DNA of 64,000 bases from Flavivirga amylovorans (GTDB lineage Bacteria > Bacteroidota > Bacteroidia > Flavobacteriales > Flavobacteriaceae), in contig NZ_JAUOEM010000001.1 of NCBI RefSeq assembly GCF_030540875.1, positions 434,001 through 498,000 on the forward strand, written 5' to 3'. Shown piece after piece: positions 53,012 through 61,561 of the stretch (within the stretch, counting starts at the first letter, position 1; each line of letters starts with the position of its first letter). The position numbers and the translations under genes are program-made. The notes beneath the pieces were generated by a model. It searched no databases, was not told the origin of the DNA, and was given only the letters and a program-made list of their open reading frames with translations.

Positions 53012-54826
53012 ATGAAAACTAGTATGAAGTTATTGGGGATATTTATTTTGCTAATATTTTCCTGTAATGCCAAAGCAAAGCAAAAAAATGAGGCTCAGAA
53101 CAATGATGCACCACCAAATGTTATTGTTATTTTAACAGATGACCAAGGTTACGGTGATTTAAGTATTCATGGCAACCCTTACCTTAAAACACCTAATTTA
53201 GATGTACTTCATGCAGAGAGTGTACGTTTAACAGATTTTCATGTTGCTCCTGTATGTACGCCAACAAGAGGACAACTTCTAACAGGACAAGATGCTATGC
53301 ATAATGGCGCATGGTCTTGGGCATACGGTCATGAGATGATTAAAACAGGTCATAAAACCATAGCAGATATTTTTAAAGCTAATGGATACGCTACAGGACA
53401 TTTTGGAAAATGGCATTTAGGAGAAAACTATCCATACCGTCCACAAGATAAAGGGTTTGATGAAACTGTAACCCATGGAGGGGGTTCAGTACATCAGTCT
53501 CCAGATTATTGGCAAAATGATAATTTTGATGATCACTATCATGATAAAGATGGAAAATGGCGTCAATATAAAGGCTATTGTACTGATGTATGGTTCGACC
53601 TTTCTATGGATTTTATGAAACGAAAAAAAGTTTCCGGCGAACCGTTTTTTTTGTATTTACCAACCAATGCACCCCACGGCCCTCATTATGTAGCTGAAAA
53701 ATATAAGGAACCTTATAAAGATATTAAAGTAACGGGACGTCATAATGCTAAAAAAGTAGCATCTTTCTTTGGAATGATTTCCAATTTTGATGAGAATATG
53801 GGACGTTTAGAAACTTTTCTTCATGAAAATGGTTTAAAAGAAAATACAATACTGGTATTTTTAACTGATAACGGAGGAACAGCAGGTGTATATGTACATA
53901 ATGCTGGAATGAAAGGGTACAAATCGCAATATTATGACGGTGGACATAGAGTGCCATGTTTTATAAGATGGCCAAAAGGTAATCTTAAGCATAATACTAG
54001 TTTTGATCAATTAACACACGTTCAGGATATTTTACCAACACTCATGGATTTATGTAAATTAGAATCTGATGATGAGATTCAAGAGAAACTTGATGGTGTA
54101 AGTTTAGAAAAGTTAATTACTGGCGAACAAGCATCGATTGACGATAGAAAATTAGTGGTGCAATGGACAGGACTAGATGAACCTACTTACGGGAAGTCGG
54201 CAGTTTTATGGAACAAATGGCGTTTGGTTCATAATAAAGAATTGTATAATGTTTCTGAAGACATAGGTCAAAAGCACGATGTAGCAAATGAGCATCCAAA
54301 TGTTGTAAAAAAAATGCAAGATCATTATAAAGAATGGTGGAATGCTATTACTCCAGAAGCCAAAGCTTATGCTCATATAGGCATTGGGGGAGAAGAGAAT
54401 CCAGTTATGCTATCTTGTTTTGATTGGACTGAAAAAACAACGAAAGCCAATGTAACACTTCAAACACCTATTTGGTCGGGAGATCAAGCCAATGGCAAAT
54501 GGAAAATTAATGCTGAAAAAGCAGGAACTTACCGTTTTGAATTAAGACGTTATCCAGCTTCAGTCAATGCAGAATTAACTAAAGCTTTGCCTGAAGTGCA
54601 AGAAGAATATAGAAAATTCCCAGCTTGTATAGCTATGCCAATAGCAAGCGCACGGTTAAAAGTAGGTACGTTTGATAAAACTATTGCAGTTAGTTTAACA
54701 GATAAAGCAGCAATTTTTGAAGTTAATTTGCCTAAAGGAAATTCTGAGTTAAAAACTTGGTTTTTAGATGCTTCAGGTAATGAACTTAGTGGTGCCTACT
54801 ATACAGATATCTTTCTCATTAAATAA
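53012..54826 (+). CDS. S1-family sulfatase with C-terminal extension (lipoprotein)
   Basis: A 604-residue protein with lipoprotein signal 'LLIFSC'. 'ILTDDQGYGDLSIHG' gives the metal site, C-T-P-T-R at Cys82 is the formylglycine motif, and 'GKWHLGENYPYRPQDKGFDE' and 'LTDNGG' are conserved S1 blocks. About 140 residues beyond the usual sulfatase end (from about 465) form a beta-rich domain ('ANVTLQTPIWSGDQANGKWKI'), perhaps carbohydrate-binding. It lies between the two propeller paralogues, so the three gene products probably act on one sulfated motif. Confidence 0.92.
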   Translation: MKTSMKLLGIFILLIFSCNAKAKQKNEAQNNDAPPNVIVILTDDQGYGDLSIHGNPYLKTPNLDVLHAESVRLTDFHVAPVCTPTRGQLLTGQDAMHNGAWSWAYGHEMIKTGHKTIADIFKANGYATGHFGKWHLGENYPYRPQDKGFDETVTHGGGSVHQSPDYWQNDNFDDHYHDKDGKWRQYKGYCTDVWFDLSMDFMKRKKVSGEPFFLYLPTNAPHGPHYVAEKYKEPYKDIKVTGRHNAKKVASFFGMISNFDENMGRLETFLHENGLKENTILVFLTDNGGTAGVYVHNAGMKGYKSQYYDGGHRVPCFIRWPKGNLKHNTSFDQLTHVQDILPTLMDLCKLESDDEIQEKLDGVSLEKLITGEQASIDDRKLVVQWTGLDEPTYGKSAVLWNKWRLVHNKELYNVSEDIGQKHDVANEHPNVVKKMQDHYKEWWNAITPEAKAYAHIGIGGEENPVMLSCFDWTEKTTKANVTLQTPIWSGDQANGKWKINAEKAGTYRFELRRYPASVNAELTKALPEVQEEYRKFPACIAMPIASARLKVGTFDKTIAVSLTDKAAIFEVNLPKGNSELKTWFLDASGNELSGAYYTDIFLIK

Positions 54827-54833
54827 AACGAAA

Positions 54834-55982
54834 ATGAAAAGACGTTTAACTTTGGTTATACTTCTTATTGCAACATTAGGTTATGCTCAAAAACATAAAA
54901 CCCAAAAAAATTTGGTAGACTTTTTCCTGCCAATGGAACCACAAGCGCCCTTGGTTTCTGAAGGAATATGGGGAGCTCCAAATGTGCTACCTAGAGATAT
55001 TAACAATGGGTTAGAAGATGCTAAACTTAAAGATTGGTGTTACTGGGATGGTAGAATCGTTAAAGGTGATGATAATAAATACCATTTCTATGGGAGCCGA
55101 TGGAACCAAAAATATTCTCATGCAGATGGTTGGAAGCATAACTCAAAAGCGATACATGCGGTTAGTGACAATGTGATGGGACCATATAAAGATAAGGGCA
55201 TGATTTGGCCACAATGGAACGAGGGAGAAGGATGTAATGTAATAGGACTTAGAATGAAAGATGGTAGATATGCAGTGGTTACAAGTGAAACCACAGAAGG
55301 CGAAGTATTTGTATCTGATACACCCGATGGGCCATTTAAGTTTTTAGGAAAAATTCAAGTAGATCTTAATGGTTATTCTAAAGGATTGGCAAGATATCAA
55401 AATAAAAAAGCGCCGCATTACCAGCACATGTCTAATGTAAAAATAATTTTGCGTCACGATGGTCGTTATATGCTTATAGGTAGATCAACTGCTGTTATGA
55501 TTAGTGATAATGGCATACTTGGGCCATATAAAATTATGAATGATAGAATTTACCGTGCCTACCCTGAATTACCTCAAACACGCAACGAAGATCCTACGAT
55601 TTGGTATAGCGGAGGTATGTATCATATTGTTTATAATCATTGGCCATCAAAAACCTGTCACCATTTTTCATCAGTTGATGGTATAACCGATTGGAAATAT
55701 AGAGGTATAGCCTACAAAAAGGGAAGAGATCCAATTTTTAGATATACTGATGGTACCGAAAATAAGTGGACATTCATTGAGCGTCCTACAGCTTTTGTTG
55801 AGAATGGGCATGTAACACATTTTATATTTTCAGTGATTGATTTAGGGAAAGGCCAAGATAGACCTAATGATAATCATGCAAGTAAAATTGTTGTAGTCCC
55901 TTTTGATGGCGAGGCTTTTGATACGTATATGCAAGCCCTTTTAAAGGCAGAGGAGAGCACATTAAATAAGCATAAAAATTAA
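54834..55982 (+). CDS. Five-bladed beta-propeller putative glycoside hydrolase (copy B, secreted)
   Basis: 382 residues from the ATG at 54834, where a signal peptide begins ('MKRRLTLVILLIATLGYAQ'). The longer frame from 54768 overlaps the sulfatase and is rejected. It is a close paralogue of 51843-53000 along its whole length, with the same acidic positions ('WDGRIV', 'NEDPTIW', 'FIERPTAFVEN'). It differs in export: a plain Sec signal with no lipobox, so soluble periplasmic. A loop insertion around 'KNGMVGNMSN' in copy A is changed to 'HYQHMSN'. The pair probably arose by duplication and took related but different linkages. Confidence 0.75.
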   Translation: MKRRLTLVILLIATLGYAQKHKTQKNLVDFFLPMEPQAPLVSEGIWGAPNVLPRDINNGLEDAKLKDWCYWDGRIVKGDDNKYHFYGSRWNQKYSHADGWKHNSKAIHAVSDNVMGPYKDKGMIWPQWNEGEGCNVIGLRMKDGRYAVVTSETTEGEVFVSDTPDGPFKFLGKIQVDLNGYSKGLARYQNKKAPHYQHMSNVKIILRHDGRYMLIGRSTAVMISDNGILGPYKIMNDRIYRAYPELPQTRNEDPTIWYSGGMYHIVYNHWPSKTCHHFSSVDGITDWKYRGIAYKKGRDPIFRYTDGTENKWTFIERPTAFVENGHVTHFIFSVIDLGKGQDRPNDNHASKIVVVPFDGEAFDTYMQALLKAEESTLNKHKN

Positions 55983-55996
55983 AGAATAGTGTTTAT

Positions 55997-56033
55997 AAAA
56001 AAAGTGCTTTAGAATTTCTAAAGCACTTTTTTT
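55997..56033. terminator. Bidirectional terminator at the convergent junction
   Basis: AGTGCTTTAGAA and TTCTAAAGCACT form a 12 bp stem with a one-base loop, flanked by A7 on the left and T7 on the right. It lies between the end of propeller copy B (plus) and the end of a sulfatase (minus), so it can stop transcripts from both sides. Confidence 0.88.
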
Positions 56034-56050
56034 ATAATAGTAAAGGATTA

Positions 56051-57535
56051 TTATTTATCAAACGGAAATAATTCTGATGGGGTATGCGAGTTTTTAATAA
56101 GCTGTTTAAGCTTTTCTACCATTTCAGGATGCTCACTAGCAATGTCATGTATTTCTTTTTTATCTATAGATAAATCGAAGAGTTCAAACTTACCGCCATT
56201 GTTCTTATGAATATTGTACCAAACACCTTTCCACTTTCCTTGTCTTATAGCTTTTCTACCACCTCTATTGTTAAACTCCCAATACAAATAGTCGTGCTGC
56301 TTTTGATTGTTTTCGGCTAAAAGAGTTGGTAAGAACGAAATACCGTCACTAGAAGTTGGCGTTTCAGCCCCTGTAATATCAGCTACAGTAGGCATAACAT
56401 CCCAAAAAGCAGAAATGTGATCTGATGTTTGTGCAGCTTTAATTGTTCCTGGCCAAGAAACAATGAATGGCGCACGAATACCACCTTCGTACAGATCGCG
56501 TTTTACACCACGCAGACCACCTGTACTATCAAAAAACTCGGGTTCGGCACCTCCTTCAACATGGGGACCGTTATCGCTTGTAAACATGATTATGGTATTG
56601 TCTTCAATGCCCAAGGCTTTAACCTTTGCAACGATTTCACCAACATAGTTATCTATTCTTGACACCATGGAAGCAAATACAGCTAGTGGAGTCTCTTGCG
56701 AGCAGTAACCGCTAACTTCCAAATCAGGGCCATAGTCAGATGTTTTTTTATCTCTAAAAGGAGTTTCCTCAAATTTGCCTAAATACTTTTGTAAAATGGA
56801 ATCTTTTGGAGAAATTAATTCGGCATGTGGTTGTATTAACGGCACATAAGCAAAAAATGGTTGGTCTTTATTTTTTTCAATAAAACTTAATGCTTCTTCG
56901 TGAATTTTATCTGGTGCATATGTAACTGTATTTGTCCAATCGTTGCCTTCTAAAAATTCTTTGTCTTGATTTCTCCATAAGTAAGTAGGGTAGTACCTAT
57001 GGGCAACACGTTGGCAGTTGTAACCGTAAAACTCATCAAACCCTTGGTTTACAGCATCACCATCTGAACCAATAAAGCCTAATCCCCATTTTCCAAAGGC
57101 TCCTGTAGCATATCCTTGATCTTTAAGTATTTCTGCAATAGTTATAGAACTTGCGGGTAAAGGTGTTTGTCCCTCCTGACCTTTTAATTCTCTATTACCA
57201 CGAATTGGAGTATGTCCAGTATGTTGTCCAGTCATTAATGAAGAACGTGACGGTGCACATACGGTAGAACCACTATAATGCTGTGTAAACTTGATACCAT
57301 TCTTCGCAAGGGCATCAATGTTTGGAGTTTCAATCTTTTGCTGGCCGTAGCAACCTAAATCGCCATAGCCTAAATCATCAGCAAGGATATAAATAATATT
57401 TGGCTTTCCTTTTTCTACTTGAACAGTATTTTTACTTTGTTCGTTATTATCCTTTTTATTTTTATTGGTATTACAAGAAAAAACACTTAAAACAAGTACC
57501 CAAATAAAAATGTTTATTAGATTATGTTTTTGCAT
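56051..57535 (-). CDS. S1-family arylsulfatase-like lipoprotein
   Basis: A 494-residue protein with lipoprotein signal 'SVFSC'. 'ILADDLGYGDLGCYG' is the metal site, C-A-P-S-R at Cys93 the formylglycine motif, followed by 'LMTGQHTGHTPIRGN'; 'GAFGKWGLG' and 'TSDNGPHVEGG' are further S1 blocks. This is the typical arylsulfatase A-like design with full CxPSR. It has its own upstream region after the terminator of the next sulfatase, so it may be transcribed separately. Confidence 0.92.
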   Translation of the reverse strand: MQKHNLINIFIWVLVLSVFSCNTNKNKKDNNEQSKNTVQVEKGKPNIIYILADDLGYGDLGCYGQQKIETPNIDALAKNGIKFTQHYSGSTVCAPSRSSLMTGQHTGHTPIRGNRELKGQEGQTPLPASSITIAEILKDQGYATGAFGKWGLGFIGSDGDAVNQGFDEFYGYNCQRVAHRYYPTYLWRNQDKEFLEGNDWTNTVTYAPDKIHEEALSFIEKNKDQPFFAYVPLIQPHAELISPKDSILQKYLGKFEETPFRDKKTSDYGPDLEVSGYCSQETPLAVFASMVSRIDNYVGEIVAKVKALGIEDNTIIMFTSDNGPHVEGGAEPEFFDSTGGLRGVKRDLYEGGIRAPFIVSWPGTIKAAQTSDHISAFWDVMPTVADITGAETPTSSDGISFLPTLLAENNQKQHDYLYWEFNNRGGRKAIRQGKWKGVWYNIHKNNGGKFELFDLSIDKKEIHDIASEHPEMVEKLKQLIKNSHTPSELFPFDK

Positions 57536-57556
57536 AAGTTTACTTTTAGTTATGAT

Positions 57557-57592
57557 AAAAAAAGCGGATTCAATTTAGAAACCGCTTTTCTT
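57557..57592 (-). terminator. Intrinsic terminator between the two minus-strand sulfatases
   Basis: On the minus strand AAAAGCGG and CCGCTTTT close a hairpin with a ~15-base loop, followed by a T run. It lies 12 bp after the stop of the 57604-59166 sulfatase and overlaps the promoter side of the 56051-57535 sulfatase. Confidence 0.75.
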
Positions 57593-57603
57593 TTTTTAAT
57601 ACT

Positions 57604-59166
57604 TTATTTTAACTCTAATTGTTCAATTTTTTTGAAGTCGTCTCCTCTTAAAGCTACAAACTCTTTTAATAGTTCTTTAACTTTTTCAGGATGTTCTTTA
57701 GCAAGATTATGTTGCTGTGCAAGGTCTTCTTTTAAATTGAATAATTGTTCTTCATCAGAATTACCTAATTCAATTTCAACTTCATGATTTACAGCAGGTC
57801 CTTCGTAAGCTGGGATATATAGCCAATCGCCACTTCTTAGGGCAGTTCTACTTGTAGCTTCAATTACAAGGTTGTCTCTACCTTTATCGCTTTTACCCAT
57901 AAGCACATCTAGCAATGCTTTACTATCAGCAGTATTGGCTTTTGAGTCTACTAAGTCTGCAACAGACGCTAAAACATCCATTTGACATACCAATGCATCA
58001 GAAACTTTAGGTTGTATTTTTCCTTTCCAATAGGTAATAAAAGGCACGCGTGTTCCTGCTTCATACAAACTATATTTACCACCTCTTAGACCTCCATTTT
58101 GGTCATGAGTCTTAATTTTTTCGACAGCATCATCATTATAGCCATCGTTAAGTACTGGGCCATTATCACTTGAGAAAATAATTAAGGTATTGTCTAAAAT
58201 ACCTTCTTCTTCAAGGGTTTTTATGAATTCACCCACACACCAATCGGCCTCTACAATAACATCACCGCGTGGTCCTAGACCAGATGTTCCGACAAAACGC
58301 GGGTGAGGCGTGCGTGGTACATGTGGCTGTTGCATGGCGTAGTATAAAAAGAAAGGCTTGTCCTTATGTGTTTTTACATATTCCTGGGTTCTTTTTAAGA
58401 AGTTATCTGCCATATCGGTATCTGTCCATTTAGCAGATTCGCCACCTTTCATATAACCGATTCTTGGAATACCGTTAACGATTGAACTGTTATGCCCATG
58501 ATGCCAGGTCATGGTTAATAATTCAGGATTGTCTTTTCCATTAGGTTGCCCAGGGAAGTTTTCTTTATAGTTAATTTCAATAGGGTCGTTCGGATCTAGA
58601 TTTGCAACATGTCCATTTTCTATATAAACAGTTGGTACTCTATCCTGTGTTGCGGCCAAAATATAAGATTCATCAAAACCAACTTGATTTGGTCCAGGTG
58701 TTATCTCTTTGTTCCAATTTACATGACCAGTACCCAAACCAAGATGCCATTTACCTATAACCGCTGTTTGGTAGCCTTTAGCTTTCAACATTTTTGGTAA
58801 TGTTAATTGGTCTGTTCCAATTAATAGCGGAGCTGTACCAGGTAATATTTTTGCATTTTTATTGCGCCATGGATAAACACCAGTTAACAATGCATATCTA
58901 CTTGGTGTACACGTTGCAGAAGATGCATAGCCGTTAGTGAATTTTACACCATCTGAGGCCAATTTATCGATATTTGGTGTTTGGAATTCTTTTGCACCAT
59001 AAGAACTTAAATCACCATAGCCTAAGTCATCTAGATATATTACTACAATGTTGGGTTGTTTTGGTGTTTCTTTTGATGTAGCCTCCTCTTTGGCTTCTTT
59101 TTTATTTTGTTGGCAACTTGCTAATACACAAACAAAAACAAGAAAGATAATTTTTAGTTTTTTCAT
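57604..59166 (-). CDS. S1-family sulfatase (lipoprotein)
   Basis: A 520-residue protein with lipoprotein signal 'CVLASC'. Metal site 'IYLDDLGYGDLSSYG', formylglycine motif C-T-P-S-R at Cys86 with 'YALLTGVYPWRN', 'AVIGKWHLGLG' and 'FSSDNGPVLNDG' are all present. 'NKNAKILPGTAPLLI' after the motif is typical of GALNS-like S1 sulfatases that act on galactose-type sugars, though I do not assert a subfamily. It is separated from the SusCD operon by a strong terminator. Confidence 0.92.
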   Translation of the reverse strand: MKKLKIIFLVFVCVLASCQQNKKEAKEEATSKETPKQPNIVVIYLDDLGYGDLSSYGAKEFQTPNIDKLASDGVKFTNGYASSATCTPSRYALLTGVYPWRNKNAKILPGTAPLLIGTDQLTLPKMLKAKGYQTAVIGKWHLGLGTGHVNWNKEITPGPNQVGFDESYILAATQDRVPTVYIENGHVANLDPNDPIEINYKENFPGQPNGKDNPELLTMTWHHGHNSSIVNGIPRIGYMKGGESAKWTDTDMADNFLKRTQEYVKTHKDKPFFLYYAMQQPHVPRTPHPRFVGTSGLGPRGDVIVEADWCVGEFIKTLEEEGILDNTLIIFSSDNGPVLNDGYNDDAVEKIKTHDQNGGLRGGKYSLYEAGTRVPFITYWKGKIQPKVSDALVCQMDVLASVADLVDSKANTADSKALLDVLMGKSDKGRDNLVIEATSRTALRSGDWLYIPAYEGPAVNHEVEIELGNSDEEQLFNLKEDLAQQHNLAKEHPEKVKELLKEFVALRGDDFKKIEQLELK

Positions 59167-59300
59167 TTTTAAGGTGAATAGATAATTATGATTTGTTAAT
59201 AATTTAAATATAATAATTTCTTTTAAAAAAAATATTTAAAATATAAGTAAGGCTACTATATAGTAGCCTTACTTAATATACAGTAAAAATTATTTAATTA
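59167..59300. other. Gap between SusCD operon and sulfatase
   Basis: AT-rich spacer holding the palindromic terminator (59244-59275) and, below it, the promoter side of the sulfatase gene at 59166. No gene. Confidence 0.5.
59244..59275 (-). terminator. 32 bp perfect palindrome acting as terminator of the SusCD operon
   Basis: Arms TAAGTAAGGCTACTAT and ATAGTAGCCTTACTTA are exact reverse complements with no loop. On the minus strand it is followed by an AT-rich stretch containing T8. It lies 25 bp past the stop of the last gene of the susC-susD-lipoprotein run. An operator role cannot be excluded. Confidence 0.75.
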
Positions 59301-59816
59301 CTATAATACTACTATAGTAATAGGTATGGTTAATACCCATTGATCTCCATTAGGTACAGCAGTTATAACGGAACTATCATCCTTGGTTACACTTACTTCC
59401 TCGTTAAATGTGAGTTCTAAAGTAATATTATAAGTGCCTGCTGTTCTATAAACTAGATGTAATCTTTCATCAGATGTGGTAGTTCTTCCAGAAATAATGA
59501 AAGGGATAACATCCGTGATATCTTCTGCATCCAAAACCTGTGGGTTGTTAACGATCATTACGTTAGGACCAAAACTGGAATCGGGATCTACAGTCCATTT
59601 TCTGCTTACAACTCCTTGAGATGCATCAATAAAAGAAAATACTTGTCCAACACCAGCAGGATAGCTTGTTCTTACAAATTTAGACCGTAAATTGCTATTT
59701 GAAATAACTACTTTTGGTGTATTATCTACCTCAATCTCGTCTTTTTCACATGAAAATGTGGAAATTATTGTTAGAACCAGGAGAGTTCTCGATATATATT
59801 TAATTGCTTTTTTCAT
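59301..59816 (-). CDS. Small surface lipoprotein of the SusCD operon (PKD-like)
   Basis: A 171-residue protein with lipoprotein signal 'ISTFSC'. The mature part is beta-rich, with 'SFIDASQGVVSRKWTVDPDSSFG' and 'VYRTAGTYNITLELTFNEEV', a PKD/Ig-like fold typical of glycan-binding surface proteins encoded after SusD. Its ATG overlaps the SusD stop (TAATG), so translation is coupled. A surface glycan-binding protein helping SusCD is the likely role. Confidence 0.75.
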   Translation of the reverse strand: MKKAIKYISRTLLVLTIISTFSCEKDEIEVDNTPKVVISNSNLRSKFVRTSYPAGVGQVFSFIDASQGVVSRKWTVDPDSSFGPNVMIVNNPQVLDAEDITDVIPFIISGRTTTSDERLHLVYRTAGTYNITLELTFNEEVSVTKDDSSVITAVPNGDQWVLTIPITIVVL

Positions 59817-61555
59817 TAGTCTATATTGTTATTAAGAGTTCTTTCTTGTTGCGGTAATGGTAGCCAACCATTGTTGGTAGTATCATAGCTAATGCCATCA
59901 TAATCTATAAAATCGCCACTAGGATCTTCAACTATAAGATTGTCAATTTGTGGTGTTGGTGCTGTTTGACCATCTGGAACTTCGAATGTAAACTCTGTGA
60001 AATTGTAAGATCTGGCCTGTAAATCTGCATATCTTGCTGATCCTATTCCCCATCGTCTTAAATCTATAGCACGGATACTAAACCCTTCTGCTGATAACTC
60101 TAATGGTTTTTCAACAAATCTTAAATGATTTCTAAGTGCTTCTTGACTATTAACATCCACACCTATATCGGTTAGTGATCTTAGACCCCATCTGCTTCTA
60201 ATGCTTTCTATTTCTGTAACAGCTTCTGGCAACATATTTTCTTCTATATAACACTCCGCAAGCATAAGTACAACTTCAGCATAACGGGCCACCATAATAT
60301 TTTTACCAGATCTTAGCTCTCTGTTGTTATTACCTGGTATTTCTTGATCTATAATATCATGATTGGTATACTTTTTATAGAATGATGCATAACCTCTACC
60401 AAAGAACACAGCCAAAGCAGCAAAGTCTCTTTCGTAATACTCAGTAATTATATCTTGAGGTACAGCAATCATTGCAGATGTTCTTAAGGATACTGGTCTA
60501 AGTTCTCCATTAACAGTATTACGGTTATCGGTAGGGTCTATTTCTTCAGATGTGTATGCAATCGTTAGCCAATATGGAGGGGTTAAATAAGAGACTCCTT
60601 GACCTCCTCCAGAAATATCATTTACTCTTAGGGTTGGACGTCTAAATCTAACAGCTGTTGGTGGCGCTGTTTCTCGGGTAACATGGTTCGTGGTATTACC
60701 TAGTATACTTTCACCTGTAAGATCATTTACATTGTAAGCCAATTCAAAAATGGACTCATTGCTAAATTCTTGACTTTCTGAAAACATATTAACAGCAGCA
60801 TTACCAGATAGTAGGCTATATTGACCTTGTATTGAAGGATTGGTGAGCCATTGTATTGCTTGAGTGTAGTTGCCTTCATAAAGATAGCTTTTACCCAATA
60901 AAGTTGCAGCAAAACCTTTAGATACAAAACCATTAGCTGTATCTTCAGCTTCAAATAGGTTTTCGAAGGCATACTCTAAATCAGCTCTAAAGAAATCTAT
61001 AACTTCTTGAGATGTACTTAAACTTTTAAATGCTGTATTTAATACAACTGGAGCATCCTGAATAATAATTTTACCTTCATTAAATACTGAATGCAAGAAA
61101 AAGTGATACATACCTCTTAAACAACGTGCTTGAGCTTTTTGATACTCTTGTACTTCTGTTAATGAACCATTTTCTTCTTCAAGTTGATTAAGTCTATCTA
61201 AAGTGACATTTGCTTGTAAAATACCTTTATAATGCGCATTCCATTTTCCTTCTAAACGTTCATCTATAGCTGGATTTGATATATCTTGATTATAAAATGT
61301 AGTATAAGGGAAATCATTAGCATTGCTAGTAACTAGTGGACCTATTCTTCCTACATCTGATCGTAAAGATTCAAAAGCGATTCCAAGAACATCTTCGTCC
61401 TGTAGTTCTGCATAGGCAGCAAATAACAAGTTTTGAGGGTCTGAATTAGTAACAGTACTATTTGGGTTTTCTACATCTAAATACTCATCACAAGAATAAA
61501 ATGTGGTCCAAACAACTGTAAGCGTAAGTAATATGATTATTTTTTTCATTTTCAT
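59816..61555 (-). CDS. susD: SusD-like surface glycan-binding lipoprotein
   Basis: A 579-residue RagB/SusD-family protein with lipoprotein signal 'TTFYSC' followed by 'DEYLDVENPNS'. TPR-type helices ('AQARCLRGMYHFFLHSVF', 'GKSYLYEGNYTQAIQWL') and the C-terminal 'RRWGIG' text fit SusD proteins. It forms the lid over SusC and binds the target oligosaccharide at the cell surface. It is separated from SusC by 6 bp. Confidence 0.95.
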   Translation of the reverse strand: MKMKKIIILLTLTVVWTTFYSCDEYLDVENPNSTVTNSDPQNLLFAAYAELQDEDVLGIAFESLRSDVGRIGPLVTSNANDFPYTTFYNQDISNPAIDERLEGKWNAHYKGILQANVTLDRLNQLEEENGSLTEVQEYQKAQARCLRGMYHFFLHSVFNEGKIIIQDAPVVLNTAFKSLSTSQEVIDFFRADLEYAFENLFEAEDTANGFVSKGFAATLLGKSYLYEGNYTQAIQWLTNPSIQGQYSLLSGNAAVNMFSESQEFSNESIFELAYNVNDLTGESILGNTTNHVTRETAPPTAVRFRRPTLRVNDISGGGQGVSYLTPPYWLTIAYTSEEIDPTDNRNTVNGELRPVSLRTSAMIAVPQDIITEYYERDFAALAVFFGRGYASFYKKYTNHDIIDQEIPGNNNRELRSGKNIMVARYAEVVLMLAECYIEENMLPEAVTEIESIRSRWGLRSLTDIGVDVNSQEALRNHLRFVEKPLELSAEGFSIRAIDLRRWGIGSARYADLQARSYNFTEFTFEVPDGQTAPTPQIDNLIVEDPSGDFIDYDGISYDTTNNGWLPLPQQERTLNNNID

Positions 61556-61561
61556 TTTTTT

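Noticed and set aside
54768-54833. Upstream start for propeller copy B
   Set aside because: It overlaps the sulfatase end and places 22 unrelated residues before an otherwise perfect signal peptide at 54834.
51843-55982. Assignment of the propeller pair to GH117 (anhydrogalactosidase)
   Set aside because: The fold type fits, but I cannot match GH117 signature text, so the family is left open.
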